In this document: positions 28,672 through 37,444 of the stretch, piece after piece
How positions within the stretch are numbered: the first letter of the stretch is position 1
Layout: every line of letters starts with the position of its first letter
Assembly (NCBI RefSeq): GCF_014196305.1
Contig: NZ_JACIDJ010000005.1
Coordinates: 244,540-308,539 of the forward strand
Direction: 5' to 3'
Length of the DNA stretch: 64,000 nt
Source: Roseococcus suduntuyensis
Lineage (GTDB): Bacteria > Pseudomonadota > Alphaproteobacteria > Acetobacterales > Acetobacteraceae
The notes under the pieces: generated by a model
The model's database searches: none
Told to the model about the DNA's origin: nothing
The model's input: the letters and a program-made list of their open reading frames with translations, nothing else
Position numbers and translations under genes: made by a program

Positions 28672-29415
28672 CTAGGCGAAGAGGGCGATGCTGCCCGCCG
28701 TGGTCAGCAGCGCCAGGGCGAAGGGCTTGTAGAAGCGCACCGGCACCACCCCGAACAGCGCCGCCCCCACCCGGACGAAGACCATCAGCACCGGCAGCAT
28801 GATGAGGAAGCGCAGCAGCACCGGCCCGTCGATCAACCCCACGAAGAGCGGCACCACCACCGAGATCACCGCGATCAGCCCGAAGAAGAGGATGAGGTTG
28901 GCCCGGTGGCGCTTCGCCTCCTCCGGCCCCGCCAGCAGATAAAGGATCACGGGCGGGCCGCTCATGCCCGTGGCGCCCTTCAGCAATCCGGCCGCCGTGC
29001 CCACCGCCACGTTCAGCCCGAAGGGCCGCGCCCCGTGGTAGCGCCAGCCCGACAGCATCAGGAAGCCGAAGACCAGCACCAGCCCGCCGATGGCCCGGCG
29101 CAGCGTCTCGGGGTCCGCCGCCAGCAGCACATAGGCGCCGAGCGGCGTCGCCAGCGCGGCCGCGCCGCCGATGGGGATGATGACCCTCTTGTCCGCATCG
29201 CGGAAAGCGCGCGGCAGGAGTTGCAGGGAGACCAGCAGCTCCATCAGCAGCATCACCGGCACCCCGGCCAGCGGCCCCCAGAGCACCGAATAGATGGGGG
29301 CGAGGATGATGGCCGTGCCAAAGCCCGCATAGCCGCGCATGAGCCCCGCGATGGCGGTGGCGAGGATGGCGGCCCAGGTCTGCCAGGCCGCCAGTTCGTT
29401 CAGCAGCAGCTCCAT
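28672..29415 (-). CDS. TauE/SafE family membrane permease (sulfite exporter-like)
   Basis: A 247-residue integral membrane protein with about 7-8 hydrophobic helices. Family blocks are GLMRGYAGFGTAIILAPIYS in the first repeat and GLLKGATGMSGPPVILYLLA in the second, the inverted duplication typical of TauE/SafE transporters for sulfite, sulfoacetate or other organic anions. ATG 29415 overlaps the stop of the DUF3553 gene (TGATG). The real substrate is unknown. Confidence 0.88.
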   Translation of the reverse strand: MELLLNELAAWQTWAAILATAIAGLMRGYAGFGTAIILAPIYSVLWGPLAGVPVMLLMELLVSLQLLPRAFRDADKRVIIPIGGAAALATPLGAYVLLAADPETLRRAIGGLVLVFGFLMLSGWRYHGARPFGLNVAVGTAAGLLKGATGMSGPPVILYLLAGPEEAKRHRANLILFFGLIAVISVVVPLFVGLIDGPVLLRFLIMLPVLMVFVRVGAALFGVVPVRFYKPFALALLTTAGSIALFA

Positions 29416-29582
29416 CACCCATGCACCTGTTCGAGCCGCACCAGGGCGAGGTTGAGCAGAAGCTTGCCCGCATGTTCGAAATTCACCGTCACGCGGTCCC
29501 CCACCACCGATTGCACCTGGCCCACCCCCCAATCGGGACGCTCGGGGTGGCGCACGCGCATGCCTGGCTCGATTTCGCTCAC
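29415..29582 (-). CDS. DUF3553 small protein, Tudor/UvrD C-terminal-like
   Basis: A 55-residue protein read directly from the minus strand, starting at GTG 29582 after AGAGGGG. It translates as SEIEPGMRVRHPERPDWGVG, then QVQSVVGDRVTVNFEHAGKL, then LLNLALVRLEQVHG. This matches the DUF3553 pattern as I know it and resembles the Tudor-like tail of UvrD/PcrA helicases (H..WGVG.V, V.V.F, GK.LL). It would be a single small beta-barrel. It is coupled to the TauE-like gene (TGATG) and diverges from the chpT-like gene. Function is unknown; nucleic-acid or RNA polymerase binding is inference by analogy. Confidence 0.8.
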   Translation of the reverse strand: MSEIEPGMRVRHPERPDWGVGQVQSVVGDRVTVNFEHAGKLLLNLALVRLEQVHG

Positions 29583-29888
29583 CCCATCCCCTCTTCTTCG
29601 CTCGACGTTCTTGCTCCACGGCGCGGCGCGTCACAGCTTGCCCCCGCTTTTTCCACCATCCCGCCTAAAGGATGCGGCAACCATCCCCCGTCTATGCTTC
29701 CCGCCAATGACTGCCCCGCGGCACACGCGCAGGCCCGCGCGACGAATGGCCTGCCTTCTCGACGCGTATCGTTGGAGGTTGATGCTCCGCGTCCGATACT
29801 GGCGGGGTGGCATGCTGCCCTGCCATGCGGATTCCATGGGGCCGCCGCGATCACGGCGCCCCATCTTGCAGCGAAGTGGAACTCGAAC
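29583..29888. other. Divergent intergenic region between DUF3553 and chpT-like genes
   Basis: 306 bases with no convincing gene on either strand. It must hold the promoters for both divergent units. I saw AT-richer patches (TTTTTCC near 29649) but no clear -35/-10 pair or sigma-54 site of correct spacing. Confidence 0.6.
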
Positions 29889-30512
29889 ATGCTGGACCAA
29901 TCCTCCGAGGGCCGTATCACCATCCGCCTGGCGGAGCTGGTGGCGGCGCGCATCTGCCATGACCTGGGGTCGCCCATGGCCAGCATCTCGGCCCTGATGC
30001 CCCAGGCCGCGGACCCCGCGGCGCATGCTGTGGTGACGGAGACGGCGGGCGAATTGCGGGCGCGCATGCGCCTGTTCGGCGCCATGTTCGGCCTGGCCGA
30101 TGAATTGGGCTGGCCCGAGCTGGACGGGCTGGTGCGCGGCGCGCCCATGGCCCACCGGGTGCGATTCGCCCTGCCGCTGCGGGGCGGCCCCTTCGCCCCG
30201 GGCCGCGCGCGCCTCTATCTCGCCGCCGTGCTGCTGGCGGCGGAGGCGCTGCCGCGTGGCGGCGTGGTCCATGTGACCGAATCCGGCGCCGGCGCACTCG
30301 CGCTGCGCCTGGAGGGCCGGCAGACCGAATGGTCGCCCACGCTGCTCGACCTGCTGGCCGGCGGCAGCGTGGAGGCGGCGCTGGAGGAAGGACCGCGCCG
30401 GCTGCTCGCCCCCTGGGTCTTCCTGCTGGCGGCACGGGAACGGCACGCCCTGTCCCTGGCCATGCCGGCCGGCGAGGGCGAGCCCATGCTGCTGTTGCAA
30501 CCCGAGATGTAA
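29889..30512 (+). CDS. chpT: ChpT-like histidine phosphotransferase
   Basis: A 207-residue protein resembling ChpT, which relays phosphate from hybrid kinases to CtrA and CpdR in alphaproteobacteria. The HisKA-like helix has the phospho-acceptor H24 in RICHDLGSPMASISAL. The C-terminal part is the degenerate ATPase-like fold without nucleotide motifs. ATG 29889 gives MLDQSSEGRI; the longer frame upstream is antisense to DUF3553. It lies 119 bases before cheA in the same direction. In this setting it could serve the CheA-receiver hybrid instead of, or besides, CckA. Confidence 0.82.
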   Translation: MLDQSSEGRITIRLAELVAARICHDLGSPMASISALMPQAADPAAHAVVTETAGELRARMRLFGAMFGLADELGWPELDGLVRGAPMAHRVRFALPLRGGPFAPGRARLYLAAVLLAAEALPRGGVVHVTESGAGALALRLEGRQTEWSPTLLDLLAGGSVEAALEEGPRRLLAPWVFLLAARERHALSLAMPAGEGEPMLLLQPEM

Positions 30513-30631
30513 AGGGTTCACCGGCCCGCGCGCACCGGGTCGGCATCCCGCTTCCGCTTAACCTTTTCTTCGGTCGGCCCGCGCATTCTGCCCTCTCAAT
30601 TCCCCGTGATGCCGGAGGAGAAGGGCTGCCC

Positions 30632-33199
30632 ATGGATGACTTGCTCGCCGACTTCCTGACAGAAACCAATGAGGGGTTGCAAAACCTCGACGGCGCGCTG
30701 CTGCAGCTCGAACGCGAACCTGCGAACGGCCCGCTGCTGTCGGAGGTGTTCCGCACCGTCCACACCATCAAGGGCACCTGCGGGTTCCTGGGCCTGTCGC
30801 GCCTCGAATCCGTCGCGCATGCCGCGGAGAACGTGCTGGGCCTGTGGCGCGACGGCACGCTGACCGTCACACCCGCCGGCATCTCCCTGATCCTGAACGC
30901 GGTGGACCGCATCAAGCAGATCGTGGCCGGTCTGGAGGCCTCGGGCCAGGAGCCCAGCGGCGATGACACCGCGCTGAAGGCGGAGCTGGACGCCGTGGCC
31001 GCCGGGCAGCTGCCGACCGAGCCCGCGCCCCGCGCCCCCGAGGCCCCGGCGCCCCAGGCCGCCCTGGCCGAGGCGGCCCCCGCCATCGAGGCCGCGCCCC
31101 CCGTGCCCGAGATCCGCGCCCCCGCCGAGCCGGTGGCGGAGGTGGTGGGCGGCAGCGCGCCCCAGACCATCCGCGTCGCGGTGGATGTGCTCGAGGATCT
31201 GATGGTCCTGGTGAGCGAGCTGGTGCTGACGCGCAACCAGCTTCTCCAGCTCGCCCGCTCCGAGGAGAACGCGGCCTTCTCCGTGCCGCTTCAGCGCCTG
31301 TCGCAGATCACCTCCGACCTGCAGGACGGCGTGATGAAGACGCGCATGCAGCCCATCGGCAATGCCTGGCAGAAGCTGCCGCGCCTGGTGCGCGACCTCA
31401 GCCAGGAACTGGGCAAGCGCATCGTGCTCGACATGCGCGGCGCCGAGACCGAGCTCGATCGCCAGGTGCTCGAACTCATCAAGGACCCGCTGACGCACAT
31501 GGTCCGCAACAGCGCGGACCACGGCCTTGAAAGCCCCGAGCAGCGCCGCGCCGCCGGCAAGAGCGAGACGGGCCGCATCATGCTCAACGCCTTCCATGAG
31601 GGCGGGCATATCGTGCTCGAGATCGGCGATGACGGGCGCGGCCTGAACACCGAGCGCATCAAGGCCAAGGTGCTGGCCCAGGGCCTGACCACCGAGGCCG
31701 AGCTCGCCACCATGAACGAGCGCGAGATCCACCGCTTCATCTTCCGCGCGGGCTTCTCGACGGCGGCTGCCGTCACCTCCGTCTCGGGCCGCGGCGTGGG
31801 CATGGATGTGGTGAAGACCAACATCGAGCGCATCGGCGGCGCGGTGGACCTGCGCTCGCGCGAGGGCCATGGCAGCACCTTCATCATCAAGATCCCGCTG
31901 ACGCTGGCCATCGTCGCCGCCCTCATCGTGGAGGCGGGCGGCGAGCGCTTCGCCATCCCGCAGAACGGCGTGCTGGAGCTGGTGCGCGTCGGCGATGGCG
32001 ACGGCCCCAAGGTGGAGCGCATCAAGGACGCCCAGGTGCTGCGCCTGCGCGACCGGCTGCTGCCGCTGGTGCCGCTGCGCCGCATCCTCAGCCTCTCCGA
32101 AGACACACCTCCGGCCGATTCGGGCGAGAGCTTCGTCGTCGTCACGCAGGTCGGCGCGCAGCTCTTCGGCATCGTCGTGGACCGCGTCTTCGACACGGAG
32201 GAGATCGTGGTGAAGCCGGTGGCGCCCATCCTGCGCCACATCACCATGTTCTCCGGCAACACCATCCTGGGCGATGGCAGCGTCATCATGATCCTGGACC
32301 CCAATGGGATCGCGCGGGCGACGGGCCTCGGCTCCGAGATCGCGGGGGATTCGGCGACGCGGGCCACCCAGACCTCGGCCGTGGCGCGCGGTCCACGCCA
32401 GACGGCGCTGCTGCTCTTCCGCGCCGGCGAGGGCGCGCCCAAGGCCGTGCCGCTCGCCCTGGTCGCGCGGCTGGAACACCTGCCGGCCGAACGCGTCGAG
32501 CAGGCGGGCGACAGCATGGTGGTGCAGTACCGCGGCAGCCTGATGCCGCTGCTGCCCATCGCGGGCTATGGCGCGCCGCCCACCGGCGGTGGCGACCAGC
32601 CCGTGCTGGTCTTCGGCGATGGTGACCGCGCGCTGGGCCTGATGGTGGACGAAATTCTCGACGTGGTGGACGCGGTGCTGGACATCGACCAGGCCGGCCA
32701 ACGCCCGGGCTTCCTCGGCTCCTGCGTGGTCAATGGCCGCGTGACGGAAATCCTGGACACCGCGCATTGGCTGCAGCAGGCCAAGGAGGACTGGTTCGGC
32801 AACCGCCGCGCCGAGATCGTCCGCCCCCGCGTGCTGATCGTGGAGGACAGCGCCTTCTTCCGGAACCTGGTGGTGCCGGCCGTCACGGCCGGGGGCTACG
32901 AGGTAACGACGGTGTCCAATGGCCGCGAGGCGCTGGCGCTGCGCGACGCGGACGAGATGTTCGACGTGATCGTCTCCGACATCGAGATGCCCGAGCTTGA
33001 CGGCTTTGGACTGGTCAGCGCCGTGCGCGAAGGCGGCATCTGGGCGGATCTGCCCATGATCGCCCTCTCCGGCCGGTGCGAGCCCGAGGACGTGGCCCGC
33101 GGCCGCGGCGCCGGGTTCAGCGACTACATCGGCAAGTATGACCGCGACGCCCTCCTGGCCAGTCTGCAGGACTGCCTGCAGCCCGCCGTCGCGTCGTGA
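30632..33199 (+). CDS. cheA: Chemotaxis histidine kinase CheA with two CheW-like domains and a receiver
   Basis: An 855-residue hybrid CheA. Order: HPt with H44 in FRTVHTIKGTCGFLG; a Pro/Ala-rich linker (about 106-185) in place of a clear P2 domain; dimerisation helices; ATPase with LTHMVRNSADHG, GDDGRGL and SGRGVGMDVV; a CheW-like domain (about 431-565); a second CheW-like domain (about 588-717); and a C-terminal receiver (about 732-855) with D783 in IVSDIEMPEL. The receiver may act as a phosphate sink or feed the ChpT-like protein. GGAGGAGAAGG precedes the ATG. First of a tightly packed cheAWYBR operon. Confidence 0.93.
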   Translation: MDDLLADFLTETNEGLQNLDGALLQLEREPANGPLLSEVFRTVHTIKGTCGFLGLSRLESVAHAAENVLGLWRDGTLTVTPAGISLILNAVDRIKQIVAGLEASGQEPSGDDTALKAELDAVAAGQLPTEPAPRAPEAPAPQAALAEAAPAIEAAPPVPEIRAPAEPVAEVVGGSAPQTIRVAVDVLEDLMVLVSELVLTRNQLLQLARSEENAAFSVPLQRLSQITSDLQDGVMKTRMQPIGNAWQKLPRLVRDLSQELGKRIVLDMRGAETELDRQVLELIKDPLTHMVRNSADHGLESPEQRRAAGKSETGRIMLNAFHEGGHIVLEIGDDGRGLNTERIKAKVLAQGLTTEAELATMNEREIHRFIFRAGFSTAAAVTSVSGRGVGMDVVKTNIERIGGAVDLRSREGHGSTFIIKIPLTLAIVAALIVEAGGERFAIPQNGVLELVRVGDGDGPKVERIKDAQVLRLRDRLLPLVPLRRILSLSEDTPPADSGESFVVVTQVGAQLFGIVVDRVFDTEEIVVKPVAPILRHITMFSGNTILGDGSVIMILDPNGIARATGLGSEIAGDSATRATQTSAVARGPRQTALLLFRAGEGAPKAVPLALVARLEHLPAERVEQAGDSMVVQYRGSLMPLLPIAGYGAPPTGGGDQPVLVFGDGDRALGLMVDEILDVVDAVLDIDQAGQRPGFLGSCVVNGRVTEILDTAHWLQQAKEDWFGNRRAEIVRPRVLIVEDSAFFRNLVVPAVTAGGYEVTTVSNGREALALRDADEMFDVIVSDIEMPELDGFGLVSAVREGGIWADLPMIALSGRCEPEDVARGRGAGFSDYIGKYDRDALLASLQDCLQPAVAS

Positions 33200-33224
33200 T
33201 CCGCCATTCTGAAGGGACACAGAC

Positions 33225-33713
33225 ATGCAGCAGCCCCAGACCTTGAACACAGGCGGCCCGCCCTCGCGCGCCGCATTGGGCGTGGACGCCGCCCATATGG
33301 TTCTCACCCTCGCCGTGGCGGGCCAGCAGTGCGGGGTGCCCGTGCTCTCCGTGCGCGACGTGCTGGGGGTGCAGGTCATCACCCCCATCCCGCTGGCCCC
33401 GCGCGAGGTCGCCGGCAGCCTGAACCTGCGCGGACGCATCGTGACGGCGGTGGACCTGCGCGCACGCCTGGGCCTGCCGGCCCGGGAGACGGGCAAGGGC
33501 GCCATGAGCGTGGTGGTGGAGGTGGGCGGTGAGCTCTACTCCCTGCTGGCCGACGAGGTGGGCGAGGTGCTCTCGCTTTCCTCCGAGGACCGTGCGGCCA
33601 ACCCGCCCACGCTCGACAATCTGTGGCGCGACGTCTCGCTCGGCGTGCATCGCCAGGGCGGTAGCCTCCTCGTCATCTTCGACGTGGACAAGCTGCTGGC
33701 GCTTTCCGCATGA
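33225..33713 (+). CDS. cheW: Chemotaxis coupling protein CheW
   Basis: Links chemoreceptors to CheA. The 162-residue single CheW domain shows VAGQQCGVPVLSVRDVLGVQ, SLNLRGRIVTAVDLRARLGL and ADEVGEVLSL. It lies 25 bases after cheA and overlaps the cheY start by 4 bases (ATGA). Confidence 0.93.
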   Translation: MQQPQTLNTGGPPSRAALGVDAAHMVLTLAVAGQQCGVPVLSVRDVLGVQVITPIPLAPREVAGSLNLRGRIVTAVDLRARLGLPARETGKGAMSVVVEVGGELYSLLADEVGEVLSLSSEDRAANPPTLDNLWRDVSLGVHRQGGSLLVIFDVDKLLALSA

Positions 33714-34087
33714 GCGCCGGGACCTGCCTCGTGGTGGATGACAGCATGGTCGTCCGCAAGGTCGCACGTCGCATCCTCGAGAAGCACGGCTTCACCGTGC
33801 GCGAGGCCGAGGACGGGCAGAAGGCGTTGGACGCCTGCCGCGCCGAGATGCCGCGCGCCGTGCTGCTGGACCGCAACATGCCGGTGCTGGATGGCATCGG
33901 CTTCCTCAAGGCCCTGCGCGCCGAGTTCGGCCCCGATGATCCCGTGGTGGTCATGTGCACGACCGAGGCCGCGGCGGAACGCATCATCGAAGGGATCGAA
34001 GCGGGCGCGCAGGAATATGTGATGAAGCCTTTCGACGAGGAGATCCTGCTGGACAAGCTGACCCAGGCAGGATTGCTGCCGGCATGA
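33710..34087 (+). CDS. cheY: CheY-type response regulator
   Basis: Single-domain receiver of 125 residues: D10-D11 in VVDDSMVVRK, phospho-acceptor D54 in VLLDRNMPVLDG, Thr in CTTEAA, and Lys in YVMKPFDEE. As part of cheAWYBR it is the probable motor-binding output. The MKPF form and the TEAA loop also occur in regulators serving other outputs. It overlaps cheW and cheB by ATGA. Confidence 0.92.
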   Translation: MSAGTCLVVDDSMVVRKVARRILEKHGFTVREAEDGQKALDACRAEMPRAVLLDRNMPVLDGIGFLKALRAEFGPDDPVVVMCTTEAAAERIIEGIEAGAQEYVMKPFDEEILLDKLTQAGLLPA

Positions 34088-35175
34088 GCACCGCCCCAAC
34101 CGGCGCGCCGGTGCGCGTGATGCTGTGCGACGACAGCGCGACCGCGCGCGGCGCGCTCGCCCGCGTGCTGGAGACCGACCCCGGGCTGCGCGTGGTCGCC
34201 CGGGTGGGAGATGGCCGCCAGGCGCTGGAGGCGCTCGACAAGGCGCCCCCGCATGAGCGCGCCGAGGTCATCCTGCTCGACCTCGAAATGCCGCAGATGG
34301 ACGGGATGACGGCGCTGCCGCTGCTGCTCCAGCGTGAGCCGCGACCCATCGTCATTGTCGCCTCGGCGCTGACGCAGCGCGGCGCCACGGCCACCATGGC
34401 GGCGCTGAAGGCGGGCGCCTCGGACTATGTGCCCAAGCCGGGTGCGGCTGGCGGCGGCCTGCAGGACCCCGCCTTCCGCGCGGAATTGCTGGCGAAGGTG
34501 AAGGGCTGGGGCAGGCTGCGCCAGAAGCCGGTCAGCACCGCCGCGCCGCGGCCCGCGCCAACCCTCCGCGCCGCGCCGCGCGGCAAGCTGGGACCAGGGG
34601 CGCGGGCATTGTGCATCGGCAGCTCCACGGGCGGGCCGCAGGCTCTGGCCGCCCTGATCCGCCGTCTGCCGCGCAAGCTGGCCATTCCCTGCGTCATCGT
34701 GCAGCACATGCCGGCCGGCTTCACCGCCATGCTGGCGCAGCACCTCGACGGGCTGGGTGGGCCGCGCGTGTCCGAAGCGAAGGAGGGCCAGCCGCTGCTG
34801 CCGGGGGAAATCCTGGTGGCGCCCGGTGACCGCCATTTGCTGCTGCGCGCGGAGGGCGACCGCTTCCTGGCGCAGCTCTCGGACGGCCCGCCCGAGAATT
34901 TCTGCCGCCCCGCGGTGGACCCCACGTTGCGAAGCCTCATCGCCGCCTTTGGCAGCCGGGTGCACGCCGTGATCCTGACCGGCATGGGCCATGACGGCCT
35001 GGCCGGCTGCCGCGCACTCAGCGAGGCGGGCGGGACGGTCTGGGCGCAGGACGAGGCCTCATCGGTCGTCTGGGGCATGCCGGGCGCCGTCGCCCGTGCG
35101 GGCCTCGCCATGGAACAAGGAACGCCGGAGGCGCTGGGCGAAGCGCTGTCCACGCTGATCGGACGCACCGCATGA
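34084..35175 (+). CDS. cheB: Protein-glutamate methylesterase CheB
   Basis: Removes methyl groups from, and deamidates, chemoreceptors during adaptation. The receiver domain has LLDLEMPQMDGM. The methylesterase domain carries the Ser-His-Asp triad in CIGSSTGGPQAL, VQHMPAGFTAMLAQ and TGMGHDGLAG. Length 363 residues from ATG 34084, which overlaps the cheY stop. The longer upstream frame is a cheY shadow. Confidence 0.95.
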   Translation: MSTAPTGAPVRVMLCDDSATARGALARVLETDPGLRVVARVGDGRQALEALDKAPPHERAEVILLDLEMPQMDGMTALPLLLQREPRPIVIVASALTQRGATATMAALKAGASDYVPKPGAAGGGLQDPAFRAELLAKVKGWGRLRQKPVSTAAPRPAPTLRAAPRGKLGPGARALCIGSSTGGPQALAALIRRLPRKLAIPCVIVQHMPAGFTAMLAQHLDGLGGPRVSEAKEGQPLLPGEILVAPGDRHLLLRAEGDRFLAQLSDGPPENFCRPAVDPTLRSLIAAFGSRVHAVILTGMGHDGLAGCRALSEAGGTVWAQDEASSVVWGMPGAVARAGLAMEQGTPEALGEALSTLIGRTA

Positions 35176-36017
35176 CCCCCGCGACCTTCACCTTCCTCAC
35201 CGGCATCGTCCGCGCGCGTTCGGGCGGCGTGATCGGCGCCGACCAGGGCTACATGCTGGAGACGCGGCTGACGCCGCTTCTCAAGCGCGAGAACCTGCCC
35301 AGCCTTGACGCCCTGGCCGAGCGGCTGAAGCAGCCGCGCACCGAGGCGCTGGCCCAGGACATGACGGAGCTGCTGACCACGAACGAAAGCAGCTTCTTCC
35401 GCGACGGCAAGCCCTTCGAGCACCTGCGCGGCCTGATCCCCAAGCTGCATGCGGCGCGTCCGCCCGGGCAGAAGATCCGCATCTGGTCCGCCGCCTGCTC
35501 CACGGGGCAGGAGGCCTATTCCATCTCCATCCTGCTGGCGGAGCTGGCGGAGGCGGACCCGGGCCTCAAGACGAGGCCCTTCGAGATCTTCGGTACGGAC
35601 ATCACCACAGCCGTGCTCGACCGCGCGCGGGCCGGCGTCTTCACCCAGTTCGAGGTGCAGCGCGGCCTGCCCATCCGCACGCTGATGAAGCGCTTTACCC
35701 AGGAGGAGGGGCGCTGGCGCATCAAGCCGGAGCTTTCCGCCATCTGCCGGTTCGAGAAGTTGAACCTGCTGGGTGATCTGCGCGGCCTGGGGCGCTTCGA
35801 CGTCATCTTCTGCCGCAACGTCCTCATCTATTTTGACGTGCCCACCAAGGCGCGGGTGCTGGAGCAGATCGCGGCCCTGATGACGCCTGATGCCGCGCTC
35901 TACCTGGGGGCGGCGGAGACCGCCATCGGCGTCACCCGCGCGCTGGTTCCCCTGCCGGGTGAGCGCGCGGTCTATGGCCCGGCGACGGGGCAGGAACCGG
36001 GGCGGTTGCGGGCCTGA
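35172..36017 (+). CDS. cheR: Chemotaxis protein methyltransferase CheR
   Basis: SAM-dependent methylation of receptor glutamates. The 281-residue protein has the N-terminal helical domain, TTNESSFFRD, the SAM motif IWSAACSTGQEAYSI, GTDI, and DVIFCRNVLIYFD. It closes the che operon, overlapping cheB by ATGA. No CheD, CheZ or flagellar gene is present in the window. Confidence 0.95.
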   Translation: MTPATFTFLTGIVRARSGGVIGADQGYMLETRLTPLLKRENLPSLDALAERLKQPRTEALAQDMTELLTTNESSFFRDGKPFEHLRGLIPKLHAARPPGQKIRIWSAACSTGQEAYSISILLAELAEADPGLKTRPFEIFGTDITTAVLDRARAGVFTQFEVQRGLPIRTLMKRFTQEEGRWRIKPELSAICRFEKLNLLGDLRGLGRFDVIFCRNVLIYFDVPTKARVLEQIAALMTPDAALYLGAAETAIGVTRALVPLPGERAVYGPATGQEPGRLRA

Positions 36018-36032
36018 GGGGCCGGGCGCAGC

Positions 36033-37379
36033 ATGGCGCCCATGCCCCGAGAGATTCGCCTCAACGCCTTCGACATGGCCTGTGTGGGCCACCTCCAGCA
36101 CGGGATGTGGACCCACCCGGCCGATCGTTCGGTGAACTACAAGCGCCTCGACCACTGGCTGGACATGGCCCGGCTGCTGGAACGTGGTCTCTTCGACGGG
36201 CTGTTCCTGGCCGATGTCCTGGGCGTCTACGACGTGCTGGATGGCAGCCCGGACGCGGCCCTTCGCAGCGCGGCCCAGGTGCCGCTGCTGGACCCTGCGG
36301 TGCTGGTGCCGGCCATGGCGGCCGTCACCACGCAACTGGGCTTCGGCATCACCGCCAACCTCTCCTACGAGGCGCCCTATCTCTTCGCCCGGCGTATGAG
36401 CAGCCTGGACCACATCACCGGCGGCCGCGTGGGGTGGAACATCGTCACCGGCTATCTCGACAGCGCGGCCCGTGCCATGGGCCTGCCCGCCCAGGGCGCC
36501 CATGACGACCGATATGACGCGGCCGAGGAATACATGGAGCTGGTCTATCGGCTCTGGGAGGAAAGCTGGGCCGAGGATGCGGTGCGCGCCGACCGCATGG
36601 CCGGAATCTACGCCGACCCCGCGCGCGTGCGCCGCATCCGGCATGAGGGCCGGCAGCACCGGCTGGACGCGCTGCACCTGGTGGAGCCATCGCCGCAGCG
36701 CACGCCCGTGCTCTACCAGGCCGGCGCCTCGGCGCGCGGCCAGGCCTTCGCGGCACGGCATGCGGAATGCGTGTTCCTCAATGGCGGGCCGGCGCCCGCG
36801 GTGGCGCAGCAGGTCGCGGCCCTGCGCGCGGCCACGTCACGCCCGATCCGCGTCTTCGTGGGCGCCACCCTGGTTCTCGGCCGCACCGAGGCCGAGGCCC
36901 AGGCCAAGCTGGACGACTGGCGCGCCCATGCCAGCGTGGAGGGCGCGCTCGCCCATGCCTCCGCCTCGCTCGGCGTGGATTTCGGCAAGTATGGGCTGGA
37001 CGAACCCATCACCGCAGAGAGCAACGCCATCCAGTCCAATCTGCTTGCACTGGCGCGCGCGGGTGGCGGCCTGGCCACGAAGCGCACCCTGATGGACCAG
37101 TTCATCCTGGGCAGCCGGCAGCGGCCCATGGTTGGCGCCGCCGGGCGCATCGCCGAGGAGCTCATCGCCTATGCGGAGGCCACGGGCGTGGACGGGTTCA
37201 ACCTCTCCCGCACGGTGACGCCCGCCTGCCTCGAAGATGTCGTGGAACTGCTGGTGCCGGAGCTGCAATCGCGCGGCGCCTACAAGACCGCCTATGGCCC
37301 CGGCACCTACCGAGAAAAGCTGTTCGGCGCCGGCCCGCGCCTCGCACCTCCACATCCGGCGGCTTTGCTGCGGCGCTGA
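36033..37379 (+). CDS. LLM-class flavin monooxygenase (NtaA/SnaA/DszA family)
   Basis: A 448-residue FMNH2-dependent, bacterial luciferase-like monooxygenase. Family blocks are IRLNAFDMACVGHLQHGMW, RLLERGLFDGLFLADVLGVYD, FARRMSSLDHITGGRVGWNIVT and DDRYDAAEEYMELVYRLWE. Members oxidise nitrilotriacetate, sulfonated or S-heterocyclic compounds using a separate flavin reductase. None is adjacent. A Bug-type receptor follows 65 bases later, suggesting uptake and oxidation of one organic substrate. ATG 36033 is favoured because GAGGGG precedes it; ATG 36042 is possible. Confidence 0.9.
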   Translation: MAPMPREIRLNAFDMACVGHLQHGMWTHPADRSVNYKRLDHWLDMARLLERGLFDGLFLADVLGVYDVLDGSPDAALRSAAQVPLLDPAVLVPAMAAVTTQLGFGITANLSYEAPYLFARRMSSLDHITGGRVGWNIVTGYLDSAARAMGLPAQGAHDDRYDAAEEYMELVYRLWEESWAEDAVRADRMAGIYADPARVRRIRHEGRQHRLDALHLVEPSPQRTPVLYQAGASARGQAFAARHAECVFLNGGPAPAVAQQVAALRAATSRPIRVFVGATLVLGRTEAEAQAKLDDWRAHASVEGALAHASASLGVDFGKYGLDEPITAESNAIQSNLLALARAGGGLATKRTLMDQFILGSRQRPMVGAAGRIAEELIAYAEATGVDGFNLSRTVTPACLEDVVELLVPELQSRGAYKTAYGPGTYREKLFGAGPRLAPPHPAALLRR

Positions 37380-37444
37380 AGCGTCTGGCGCGCACCGGGC
37401 GTCGCGTGCCAGCCTGTGGCCAACAACCACGGGAGAAAACATCC

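Noticed and set aside
29805..29835. Possible sigma-54 promoter before the chpT-like gene
   Set aside because: GG and GC dinucleotides are present but the spacing is one base too long for a -24/-12 site.
30596..33505. 969-codon antisense ORF opposite cheA
   Set aside because: Shadow of cheA and cheW; composition not protein-like.
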